Positions 33,812-41,645 of a stretch of 64,000 nt of DNA are shown piece after piece. The position numbers and the translations under genes were made by a program. The notes beneath the pieces are model-generated. The model did not search any database. It saw nothing but the letters and a program-made list of their open reading frames with translations, and had not been told where the DNA came from. The stretch's first letter is position 1, and each line of letters begins with the position of its first letter. Source of the DNA: Pinirhizobacter sp036499745 (GTDB lineage Bacteria > Pseudomonadota > Gammaproteobacteria > Xanthomonadales > Rhodanobacteraceae); the NCBI RefSeq assembly GCF_036499745.1, contig NZ_DASYDG010000026.1, positions 62,001-126,000 of the forward strand, given 5' to 3'.

Positions 33812-35410
33812 ATGGCCGCAGCAGCCGAATACATCGCCAGCGAATCGATCGAACTGAAGGGCAGCATGCAGGATGGCTTCGAGGCGATCCTGACCCCCGA
33901 CGCCCTGGCCTTCCTGGCCACCCTGCATCGCCGTTTCGACGGTCGCCGCCGGGAATTGCTGGCCGAGCGCATCCGCCGCCAGGCCAGCTTCGACCAGGGC
34001 CAGTTGCCCGACTTCCGCGACGACACCCGGGCCATTCGCGAGAGCGCCTGGTCAGTGGCAACGATTCCCTCGGCGCTGCAGGACCGCCGCGTTGAGATCA
34101 CAGGGCCAGTGGAGCGGAAGATGATCATCAACGCGCTCAATGCCGGCGCGAAGGTGTTCATGGCCGATTTCGAGGATTCCAGCTCACCGACCTGGGACAA
34201 CCAGGTGCGCGGCCAGGCGAACCTGCGCGACGCAGTGGATGGCAGCATCGAATTCACCAGCCCCGAGGGCAAGGCCTACCGCGTGGGCCCGGACCCCGCC
34301 GTTCTGGTCATCCGTCCCCGAGGCTGGCACCTGCCCGAGCGCAGCCTGAAGATCGACGGCACGGCGATTGCCGGCGCCCTTTTCGACTTCGGCCTGTTCG
34401 CCTTCCACAACGCCCGCGCCCTGCACGAACGCGACCGCGGCCCCTATTTCTACCTGCCGAAGCTTCAGTCGATGGAAGAAGCGGCATTGTGGAACGCCGT
34501 GATGGACCTGGCCGAGGGCGAGCTGGAACTGCCGCGCGGAAGCATGAAGGCCACGGTGCTGATTGAAACGCTGCCGGCCGTGTTTCAAATGGATGAAATC
34601 CTGCATGCACTGCGCACGCGTGTCGTCGGGCTTAATTGCGGCCGTTGGGATTATATTTTTTCGTACCTGAAGACCTTCCGCGACCATCGCGACCGCCTGC
34701 TTCCCGAGCGCGGCCAGGTGGTGATGACGGTGCCGTTCCTGAAGCACTATTCGGAACTGCTGATCCGTACCTGCCATCGCCGCGGCGCGTTCGCCATGGG
34801 CGGCATGGCCGCGCAGATTCCCATTCGCAACGACGACGTTGCCAACGAAGCGGCGATGGCCAAAGTACGCGCCGACAAACTGCGCGAAGTCATGGCCGGC
34901 CATGACGGCACATGGGTGGCGCACCCGGCCCTGGTGCCGGTGGCGAAGGAAATCTTCGATGCCCATATGCCGACACCCAACCAGCTGCATGTGTTGCGTG
35001 GCAACGTCGAGGTCACCCGCGACCAGCTGATCGTGCCTGCGATCGGCACGGTCACCCGCGCGGGCTTCGACAACAACGTGGAGGTTTGCCTGCGCTACAC
35101 GGCCAGTTGGCTGGGTGGCAATGGCTGCGTGCCCATCCATCACCTGATGGAGGACGCCGCCACCGCGGAGATCGCGCGCGCCCAGCTGTGGCAGTGGCTG
35201 CATCGCGGTCCTGTGGAATTCTCCGACCATGCGGTGATCGACTTCGCCCTGTTCGACCACGCCCTGAACCGCCACGCGCATTTGCTGGCCAGCAGTAACG
35301 ACCCGGGCCATGAATACGCCATGGAAGCTGCCGGATTGATCGGCCGACTTACCCACGCCGATGCCCTGGCCGACTTCCTCACCCTGCCCGCCTACGACCA
35401 GCTCGCCTGA
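33812..35410 (+). CDS. aceB: Malate synthase A
   Basis: Malate synthase condenses glyoxylate with acetyl-CoA to malate, the second glyoxylate shunt step needed for growth on acetate and fatty acids. The 532-residue length is right for isoform A. Visible hallmarks are ADFEDSSSPTWDN (metal and substrate site), RPRGWHLPE, ETLPAVFQMDEILH and GLNCGRWDYIFSY. The C-terminal NGCVPIHHLMEDAATAEI block is also present. It is followed after 34 bases by aceA, and the pair is surely an operon. Confidence 0.96.
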   Translation: MAAAAEYIASESIELKGSMQDGFEAILTPDALAFLATLHRRFDGRRRELLAERIRRQASFDQGQLPDFRDDTRAIRESAWSVATIPSALQDRRVEITGPVERKMIINALNAGAKVFMADFEDSSSPTWDNQVRGQANLRDAVDGSIEFTSPEGKAYRVGPDPAVLVIRPRGWHLPERSLKIDGTAIAGALFDFGLFAFHNARALHERDRGPYFYLPKLQSMEEAALWNAVMDLAEGELELPRGSMKATVLIETLPAVFQMDEILHALRTRVVGLNCGRWDYIFSYLKTFRDHRDRLLPERGQVVMTVPFLKHYSELLIRTCHRRGAFAMGGMAAQIPIRNDDVANEAAMAKVRADKLREVMAGHDGTWVAHPALVPVAKEIFDAHMPTPNQLHVLRGNVEVTRDQLIVPAIGTVTRAGFDNNVEVCLRYTASWLGGNGCVPIHHLMEDAATAEIARAQLWQWLHRGPVEFSDHAVIDFALFDHALNRHAHLLASSNDPGHEYAMEAAGLIGRLTHADALADFLTLPAYDQLA

Positions 35411-35444
35411 CCACCGCCGGAAAAACTCTTTCCAGGAGCCATTC

Positions 35445-36737
35445 ATGAAGAAGAACACCGCCGCTGAAATCAACCAGGCCTGGAACCACGATGCCCGCTG
35501 GGAAGGCGTGACGCGCCCTTACGGCGCCGATGATGTCCTGCGCCTGCGCGGCAACGTGCAGGTGGAATACACGCTCGCCCGCCGAGGCGCCGAACGCCTG
35601 TGGCATAGCCTGAAGAAAGAGCCCTTCGTGAACGCACTGGGCGCTCTCACCGGCAACCAGGCCATGCAGCAGGCCAAGGCCGGTCTGAAGGCAATCTATC
35701 TCTCCGGCTGGCAGGTGGCGGCCGATGCCAACACGGCCGGCACCATGTATCCCGATCAATCGCTGTACCCGGTGGACTCCGTACCCAACGTGGTGCGCAA
35801 GATCAACAAAACGCTATTGCGCGCCGACCAGATCCATCACGCCGAAGGCAAGGACGACATCGACTGGATGCTGCCCATCGTAGCCGACGCCGAGGCAGGT
35901 TTCGGCGGCGTGCTCAATGCGTACGAACTGATGTCGCACATGATTGAGGCGGGCGCCGCCGGCGTGCATTTCGAAGACCAGCTCGCCAGCGCCAAGAAGT
36001 GCGGCCACATGGGTGGCAAGGTGCTGGTGCCCACGCAGGAAGCGGTGCCGAAACTCGTGGCCGCGCGCCTGGCCGCAGACGTCGCCGGTGTGTCCACCCT
36101 GATCGTGGCCCGCACCGACGCCATGGGCGCTTCGCTGGTGACCAGTGACATCGACGACCACGACAAACCGTTCCTGACCGGCAAGCGCACGGTGGAAGGC
36201 TTTTACGAAAGCACGCAGGGCATCGAGCAGGCCATCGCCCGTGGCCTGGCCTATGCGCCCTACGCCGACCTCATCTGGTGCGAGACCTCCACGCCGGACC
36301 TCGCCCAGGCACGCCAGTTCGCCGAAGCGATCAGGGCGAAGTTTCCCGGCAAGATGCTTGCCTATAACTGTTCACCCAGCTTCAACTGGAAGAAGAACCT
36401 CGACCACGACACCATCGCCACTTTCCAGAAGGACCTGGCCGCGATGGGCTACACCTTCCAGTTCATCACCCTGGCGGGCTTCCACGCGCTGAACCATTCG
36501 ATGTTCCAGCTGGCCCGCGGGTATCGCGACCGACAGATGGAAGCCTATGTGGAACTGCAGGAGGCCGAGTTCGCGGCGGAAAAAGACGGCTATACCGCCG
36601 CCAAGCACCAGCGCGAAGTGGGCACGGGCTACTTCGACCAGGTGAACCAGGTGATCGCGGGCGGCTTGAGTTCGCTCTCGGCGCTCTCGGGATCCACCGA
36701 GGAAGACCAGTTCCACCCCCATGCCACGGCGGCCTGA
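35445..36737 (+). CDS. aceA: Isocitrate lyase
   Basis: Isocitrate lyase splits isocitrate into succinate and glyoxylate, opening the glyoxylate shunt. The 430-residue protein carries the catalytic signature KKCGHMGGKV with the active-site cysteine, and earlier DAEAGFGG for Mg binding. WCETSTPDL and NCSPSFNW occur later. ATG 35445 has CAGGAG just upstream. The C-terminal SSLSALSGSTEEDQF is the normal family end. It is the distal gene of aceBA. Confidence 0.97.
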   Translation: MKKNTAAEINQAWNHDARWEGVTRPYGADDVLRLRGNVQVEYTLARRGAERLWHSLKKEPFVNALGALTGNQAMQQAKAGLKAIYLSGWQVAADANTAGTMYPDQSLYPVDSVPNVVRKINKTLLRADQIHHAEGKDDIDWMLPIVADAEAGFGGVLNAYELMSHMIEAGAAGVHFEDQLASAKKCGHMGGKVLVPTQEAVPKLVAARLAADVAGVSTLIVARTDAMGASLVTSDIDDHDKPFLTGKRTVEGFYESTQGIEQAIARGLAYAPYADLIWCETSTPDLAQARQFAEAIRAKFPGKMLAYNCSPSFNWKKNLDHDTIATFQKDLAAMGYTFQFITLAGFHALNHSMFQLARGYRDRQMEAYVELQEAEFAAEKDGYTAAKHQREVGTGYFDQVNQVIAGGLSSLSALSGSTEEDQFHPHATAA

Positions 36738-36756
36738 AGAAGACGCGGCAACGCCT

Positions 36757-37332
36757 TCATCCATGGCCCCTGGCAAAGGCCAGTAAGTCCGGGAAGAAGC
36801 CACGGAAGCACCGCCATAGCTCCTCCTCCAGTGCCAGCAATACCGGCATCGCCTCGGCCAGCGGATTCTCGCGGCTGAGGCGATGTGACATGCCGACGAA
36901 AGCGCGGCCCAGGGTGTCGCGGTCGGCATAGGCGGCGGGCAGGCCCTCCCGTTCCATGTATGTGATGAATCCGCGCATGCGCTCGGGAATGAGCGCGTGG
37001 CGCTGGCGCAGCAATTGGTGCACCCCGTCGGAATACTCATCGAGCGGAATATCGCTCCACGCGGCGAAATCCCGCGCCAGGCAATGGTCGAACCACATGT
37101 CCAGCAGGATCCCGGCGTAACGCCGGAACGGCGCATGGAACCATCCGCGCGCCTGGACCACCAGCGGATGACGGTCGGTGAAGGTATCGACGGCCCGGTG
37201 CAGCACGATCCCGCGCCGCACGGCCTCAGGCAGCGAAGGATCGGGTACGCCCCGCACGAAATCACCCATCATGCCGCCCAGGCGAAGGTCGTCGTTGGCG
37301 CCACCAAGGAAGGCATGGGCAAGGATGTTCAC
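36757..37332 (-). CDS. acpH: Acyl-carrier-protein phosphodiesterase
   Basis: AcpH removes the 4'-phosphopantetheine group from acyl carrier protein. The 191-residue length and the conserved segments MNILAHAFLGGANDDLRLGGMMGD (in two parts), GIVLHRAVDTFTDRHP, and DMWFDHCLARDF match the family, an HD-like all-alpha hydrolase. The start is GTG 37332. It is transcribed divergently from the alpha/beta hydrolase gene, with only 51 bases between them. Confidence 0.9.
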   Translation of the reverse strand: MNILAHAFLGGANDDLRLGGMMGDFVRGVPDPSLPEAVRRGIVLHRAVDTFTDRHPLVVQARGWFHAPFRRYAGILLDMWFDHCLARDFAAWSDIPLDEYSDGVHQLLRQRHALIPERMRGFITYMEREGLPAAYADRDTLGRAFVGMSHRLSRENPLAEAMPVLLALEEELWRCFRGFFPDLLAFARGHG

Positions 37333-37370
37333 GGTGTCGCATCCGGCCGGAAGGATCCGGCCGCAGCTAG

Positions 37371-37376
37371 TAGAAT
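37371..37376 (+). promoter_or_regulatory. -10-like hexamer for the hydrolase-zapE operon
   Basis: TAGAAT ends seven bases before ATG 37384, following the recurrent short-spacing pattern. No ribosome site lies between. Confidence 0.4.
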
Positions 37377-37383
37377 GGGCGCC

Positions 37384-38070
37384 ATGAACGAACCTCTCGC
37401 CGATGCACCGGACATCTTCCCGGCCGAAGCCCTGAGCTTCGCCCTCCCCGGGCCTGCCGGCAAGCTCGAAGTGGCCGCCGACCCTGCGGACCCCGCCGAA
37501 GCCCGGCGCGGCACCGTGGTGATCTGCCATCCGCACCCGCTGCAGGGCGGCACGATGCACAACAAGGTGGTGACCATGCTCGAGCGCTCCCTGCGCGAAT
37601 CGGGCCTGGACACCGTACGCTTCAACTTCCGTGGCGTCGGCGCTTCGGAGGGCGAGTTCGACAATGGCCTGGGCGAGGGCGACGACCTCGCCGCCGTGGT
37701 CGAATGGGCGCGGCGCGTTCATCCAGGCGATGCCCTGTGGCTTGCGGGGTTCTCCTTCGGCAGCTTCGTGTCGATCTCGAACGCGGTGCGCCTGCACGCG
37801 GACGCCCTGGTTTCCATCGCGCCGCCCGCTGGCCGCTGGGATTTCTCCAGCCTGCGCACACCCACCTGCCACTGGCTGATCGTACAGGGCGAGGAAGACG
37901 AAATCGTCGACCCGCAAACCGTCTACGACTGGATCGACAGCCTCGATGCCGAGCCGGCATTGGTACGCATGCCCGAAACCAGCCACTTCTTCCACCGCCG
38001 CCTGATGGACCTGCGAGGTGCGGTGAAGCACGGGGTGAAGGACTGGCTGCCGCCAGCGCGCCAGGGATGA
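37384..38070 (+). CDS. Alpha/beta hydrolase (CHPHP type)
   Basis: The 228-residue cytoplasmic protein has an alpha/beta hydrolase fold with CHPHPLQGGTMHNKVV, the hallmark of a conserved proteobacterial family. FNFRGVGASEGEFD follows, and the nucleophile is in GFSFGS. The C-terminal ETSHFFHRR carries the histidine, and EEDEIV the acid. The physiological substrate of the family is not settled. Its stop overlaps the zapE start by four bases (ATGA), so translation is coupled. Confidence 0.85.
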   Translation: MNEPLADAPDIFPAEALSFALPGPAGKLEVAADPADPAEARRGTVVICHPHPLQGGTMHNKVVTMLERSLRESGLDTVRFNFRGVGASEGEFDNGLGEGDDLAAVVEWARRVHPGDALWLAGFSFGSFVSISNAVRLHADALVSIAPPAGRWDFSSLRTPTCHWLIVQGEEDEIVDPQTVYDWIDSLDAEPALVRMPETSHFFHRRLMDLRGAVKHGVKDWLPPARQG

Positions 38071-39176
38071 GTTGCAACGACGTAACACCAAGCCTTCGTT
38101 ACCGCGAGGGCGTGACCGGCCACCGCTGGGAATCCGATCCGGCGCAGCTGAGCGTGCTGCCCGAATTCGATCGCATGCACGCGGCGCTTTGCCAGAAGCA
38201 GGATAACGGCGGCTTCTTCGGGAAGATTAAGACCCTCCTCGGGGAAACCCCCGAGCCGGTGCAGGGCCTGTACCTGTGGGGCAGCGTCGGCCGCGGCAAA
38301 ACCTTCCTGATGGACATGTTCGTGGCGAGCATGCCCCAGGGCATGGTGCTGCGACGTCACTTTCATCGCTTCATGGGCGAAACCCACGAGGCCATGCGCG
38401 CGCTAGGCGAGCGCTCCGATCCGCTGGTGGAGGTGGCCGCCGGCATCGCCGGGAAGGCGCGCGTGCTGTGCCTGGACGAATTCCTGGTGAACGACATCGG
38501 CGATGCGATGATCCTTGCGAACCTGCTCGAGGCACTGTTCGAGCGCGGCGTGTCATTGGTCACCACCTCCAACACCCCGCCTGGCAACCTGTACAAGGGC
38601 GGGCTGCAACGTGCGCGTTTCCTCCCCGCCATCGCCCTGATCGAGAAGCACTGCAAGGTGCACGAGATGATCTCCCCGCGCGACTGGCGCCTGCGCGCCC
38701 TCGCCCAGGCGCCGGTGTATCTGGTTCCGCCGGGCGCCGAAGCCGAACGCTCGCTCGCTCGCATTTTCAGCGCCCAGGCCACGGGCGATGTCGTCGATGG
38801 CGGCACGCTTGAGATCCACGCCCGCCAGATTCCCATGCGCAAGAGCGCGGCGAATATCGCCTGGTTCGATTTCGCCGCCCTGTGCGAAGGGCCGCGTGGC
38901 GTGGCCGACTACATCGAACTGGCGCGACGCTATCCGATGGTGATGGTGTCCAACGTGCCGCAGTTCACCATGTATACCGAGAACGAGGCCAAGCGCTTCG
39001 TGATGATGGTGGATGAGTTCTACGATCGCCAGGTCAAGCTGGTGCTGTCGGCCGCGGCGCCCATTACCGAGCTCTACGATGGCGAGCGCGTACGTGCGGA
39101 GTTCGCCCGCACCGAATCACGCCTGATCGAAATGCAAAGCGAGGAATACCTCGCGCGCGAGCATCGCCCGGTTTAG
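38067..39176 (+). CDS. zapE: Cell division ATPase ZapE
   Basis: ZapE (AFG1/LACE1-like) is an ATPase that associates with the Z-ring late in division and under stress. The 369-residue protein has Walker A GSVGRGKT at 72-79 and Walker B VLCLDEF with Asp137-Glu138. TTSNTPPGNLYKGGLQRARF, the sensor region typical of the family, is also present. The C-terminal FARTESRLIEMQSEEYL is conserved. It is coupled to the preceding hydrolase gene and overlaps the convergent ltaE by four bases. Confidence 0.95.
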   Translation: MSCNDVTPSLRYREGVTGHRWESDPAQLSVLPEFDRMHAALCQKQDNGGFFGKIKTLLGETPEPVQGLYLWGSVGRGKTFLMDMFVASMPQGMVLRRHFHRFMGETHEAMRALGERSDPLVEVAAGIAGKARVLCLDEFLVNDIGDAMILANLLEALFERGVSLVTTSNTPPGNLYKGGLQRARFLPAIALIEKHCKVHEMISPRDWRLRALAQAPVYLVPPGAEAERSLARIFSAQATGDVVDGGTLEIHARQIPMRKSAANIAWFDFAALCEGPRGVADYIELARRYPMVMVSNVPQFTMYTENEAKRFVMMVDEFYDRQVKLVLSAAAPITELYDGERVRAEFARTESRLIEMQSEEYLAREHRPV

Positions 39177-40192
39177 TTCCGGCCGAAGAAACCAGCGAAC
39201 GCGGCGATGGAGCGTTCGACACTGTCGTCGTCGATGTCCAGGTGCGTCACCAGGCGCACGGTAGGCAGGTAGCCGATACTTACGCGCACCTCGGCGGCAC
39301 GCAGGTGCGCGTCGAGCGCCTGCAGGCGCTCCACCGGCACGCGGACGAACACCATGTTGGTGTGCTGTGCATCCACCGTCATGCCCTCAAGCCCGCGCAA
39401 GCCTTCGGCCAACCGCGCCGCACGCGCGTGGTCGTCCGCCAGCCGCGCCACGTGGTGATCGAGCGCATGCAGGCATGCAGCGGCCAGCATGCCTGCCTGG
39501 CGCCAGCCCCCGCCGGCAACCTTGCGCCAGCGGCGGGCGCGGTCGATGAAGGCGGTGCTCCCCAGTAACACCGAGCCCACCGGTGCACCCAGGCCCTTGG
39601 AGAAGCACACCGATACGCTGTCGAAGCCGTCGGCCACCTCACGTGCCGTTACACCGTACGCCGTGGCGGCGTTGAACAGCCGCGCGCCGTCCAGATGCAC
39701 GCCAAGCCCGTGGCGCCGGGCGAAATCCTGAGCCTCGCGCACATAGGGGCGCGGTAATGCCCGGCCATGCCAGGTGTTCTCCAGCGCCAGCAGGCGGGTA
39801 CGGGCGAAGTGCGGATCCACCGGCTTCACCGCCGCTTCCAGGTCGGTGATGGCAAGCGAACCGTCGGGCTGGTGCGCAATCGGTTGCGGCTGGATCGACC
39901 CAAGCACGGCCGCGCCGCCACCTTCGAATTTATAGGTGTGGGCATCGGCGCCTACCAGGTACTCATCGCCCCGCTCGCAATGCGCCATCAGGCCGAGCAG
40001 GTTGCTTTGCGTACCGCTGGGCACGAACAGCCCCGCCTGGAAACCGAGGTCGGCAGCCAGGCGCTCCTGCAAGGCATTGACGGTGGGATCCTCGCCATAC
40101 ACATCGTCGCCCACGGGCGCATCGAGCATGGCCTCGCGCATGGCCCGGGTGGGCCGGGTGACGGTGTCGCTACGCAGGTCGATGATCGCCAT
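39173..40192 (-). CDS. ltaE: Low-specificity L-threonine aldolase
   Basis: This 339-residue PLP enzyme cleaves L-threonine and L-allo-threonine to glycine and acetaldehyde. The hallmarks are IDLRSDTVTRPT, GDDVYGEDPT, VPSGTQSNLLG, GVHLDGARLFNA and SVCFSKGLGAPVGSVL with the PLP lysine. ATG 40192 matches the family start. The gene stands alone, convergent with zapE. Confidence 0.93.
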   Translation of the reverse strand: MAIIDLRSDTVTRPTRAMREAMLDAPVGDDVYGEDPTVNALQERLAADLGFQAGLFVPSGTQSNLLGLMAHCERGDEYLVGADAHTYKFEGGGAAVLGSIQPQPIAHQPDGSLAITDLEAAVKPVDPHFARTRLLALENTWHGRALPRPYVREAQDFARRHGLGVHLDGARLFNAATAYGVTAREVADGFDSVSVCFSKGLGAPVGSVLLGSTAFIDRARRWRKVAGGGWRQAGMLAAACLHALDHHVARLADDHARAARLAEGLRGLEGMTVDAQHTNMVFVRVPVERLQALDAHLRAAEVRVSIGYLPTVRLVTHLDIDDDSVERSIAAFAGFFGRN

Positions 40193-40340
40193 GGCGGGGC
40201 CCTGATCGCTGAAAACAGTCGATGTTACGGCCGGCCACCCATCGGCACAACGCAAACAGACTTCATGACCAGGGATATTTATCGTGCCTGGCGAATTGGT
40301 TAGGGTGTACGTTGGCCGGGCTTCCCCAGGGATGCTTTCG

Positions 40341-40871
40341 ATGACGACAGAATCATCCAACAGCCATACCGGCACGCCCATCGTCGTGGTGATGGGCGTC
40401 TCGGGTTCCGGCAAGACCACCATCGGTCAGTTGCTGGCCACGCGGATGGAACGCGACTTCGTCGATTCCGACCAGCTGCATACGCCCCAAAGCGTGGCGA
40501 AGATGCGCGAGGGCATCCCCCTTACCGACGACGACCGCGAGCCCTGGCTCGAGGCCATCGAGGGTGTGATCAACAGACACCGCGACACCGGACGCGACCT
40601 GGTGCTGGCGGCCTCGGCATTGAAGGCCGTCTATCGCGAACGCCTCTCAGGCCCGGGCACGGTATTCCTGTTCCTGCATGGCACACCCGCCTTGCTGCGT
40701 GAGCGCCTGGCTACCCGCAAGGGTCATTTCTTCGATCCGCACCTGCTCGACAGCCAGCTGGCAACGCTGGAAGAACCCCATGGCGATGACGTTTACCGTG
40801 CGGAAATCGACCAGACCGCCGCGCACATCGTCGACGGCTTCCTGGCCTGGCTCACCCACCGGCCTAGCTGA
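40341..40871 (+). CDS. gntK: Gluconokinase
   Basis: Gluconokinase phosphorylates D-gluconate with ATP to 6-phosphogluconate for the Entner-Doudoroff or pentose phosphate pathway. The 176-residue protein has the P-loop GVSGSGKT at 19-26. DFVDSDQLHTPQSVAKMREG (gluconate site), GIPLTDDDREPWL, and RKGHFFDPHLLDSQLATLE follow, all typical of GntK. AGGGA nine bases upstream supports ATG 40341 over ATG 40332. No gluconate transporter is adjacent. It ends one base before the convergent virJ stop. Confidence 0.93.
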   Translation: MTTESSNSHTGTPIVVVMGVSGSGKTTIGQLLATRMERDFVDSDQLHTPQSVAKMREGIPLTDDDREPWLEAIEGVINRHRDTGRDLVLAASALKAVYRERLSGPGTVFLFLHGTPALLRERLATRKGHFFDPHLLDSQLATLEEPHGDDVYRAEIDQTAAHIVDGFLAWLTHRPS

Positions 40872-41645
40872 TTATTTCGGGAAGTCGTTGATGATGCGCG
40901 TGGCCAGCGCCGGATATTTCTCGTCAAAGTGATGCGTGCCGGGCATCGGATGTACCACCACCCATGTCGGCAGGCTTTTGTCCGTACAGATCGAATCGTC
41001 GAAGTCGTCCGCGCCCCAGTAGCAGGCCACCGGTGGCTTGCCGTCCAGGGCCGCGATGGGTGGCATGGCCGGCGTATGCGGGATCGGGTTCACCCACTGG
41101 GTGACGATGCGCGCCTTGGTGGTGAACCAGTTGGCGACCATGTAGTCCTCCATCTCGATCTCCCAGTTCACATCGCGGCTGCCCGATAGCAGCACGATCT
41201 GCGCCACGGTTGCCCGGGTTTCCGGCGAAGCCTGTTCCAGGATGGATGGCGCCACGTCCGCACCGAAGGAAAAGCCCATCAACAGCACACGCTTCCTGTG
41301 CCAGCGCGCCAGGTACTGTTTCACGGCAGCGTCGAGCTCAGGTCCGGCCATTTCTACCGGCTTGTTGCGCCAGAAATACTTGAAGGAATTGATGCCCAGT
41401 ACCGGCACGCCGCGATCGACCATCGCCTGGCCAAGGCCCTTGTCCAGGTCCGACCAGCCGCCGTCGCCGCTGTAGAACACCACCATCACATCGGCAAGCT
41501 CCGGCGGCGGCGTGATGCCACGCGCGCCGTCCAGCACCACGGCTGCTTCATCGAGCGACACATGCCTCCACGGCTGCCACCACAGCACACCGGCAACCAC
41601 GATGAGCCCGACTACGCCCAGGCTCCAGCGGGTACTTCGCCTCAT
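40872..41645 (-). CDS. virJ: AcvB/VirJ family lysyl-phosphatidylglycerol hydrolase
   Basis: The 257-residue protein has an N-terminal membrane segment or uncleaved signal (about residues 8-24) and a periplasmic alpha/beta hydrolase fold. The family start FYSGDGGWSDLDKG is followed by the nucleophile Ser126 in GFSFGAD, and the late histidine is in GTHHFDEKYP. AcvB/VirJ proteins remove the lysyl group from lysyl-phosphatidylglycerol. The gene overlaps mprF by four bases, so synthesis and breakdown of the modified lipid are genetically coupled. That context strongly supports the assignment. Confidence 0.88.
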   Translation of the reverse strand: MRRSTRWSLGVVGLIVVAGVLWWQPWRHVSLDEAAVVLDGARGITPPPELADVMVVFYSGDGGWSDLDKGLGQAMVDRGVPVLGINSFKYFWRNKPVEMAGPELDAAVKQYLARWHRKRVLLMGFSFGADVAPSILEQASPETRATVAQIVLLSGSRDVNWEIEMEDYMVANWFTTKARIVTQWVNPIPHTPAMPPIAALDGKPPVACYWGADDFDDSICTDKSLPTWVVVHPMPGTHHFDEKYPALATRIINDFPK

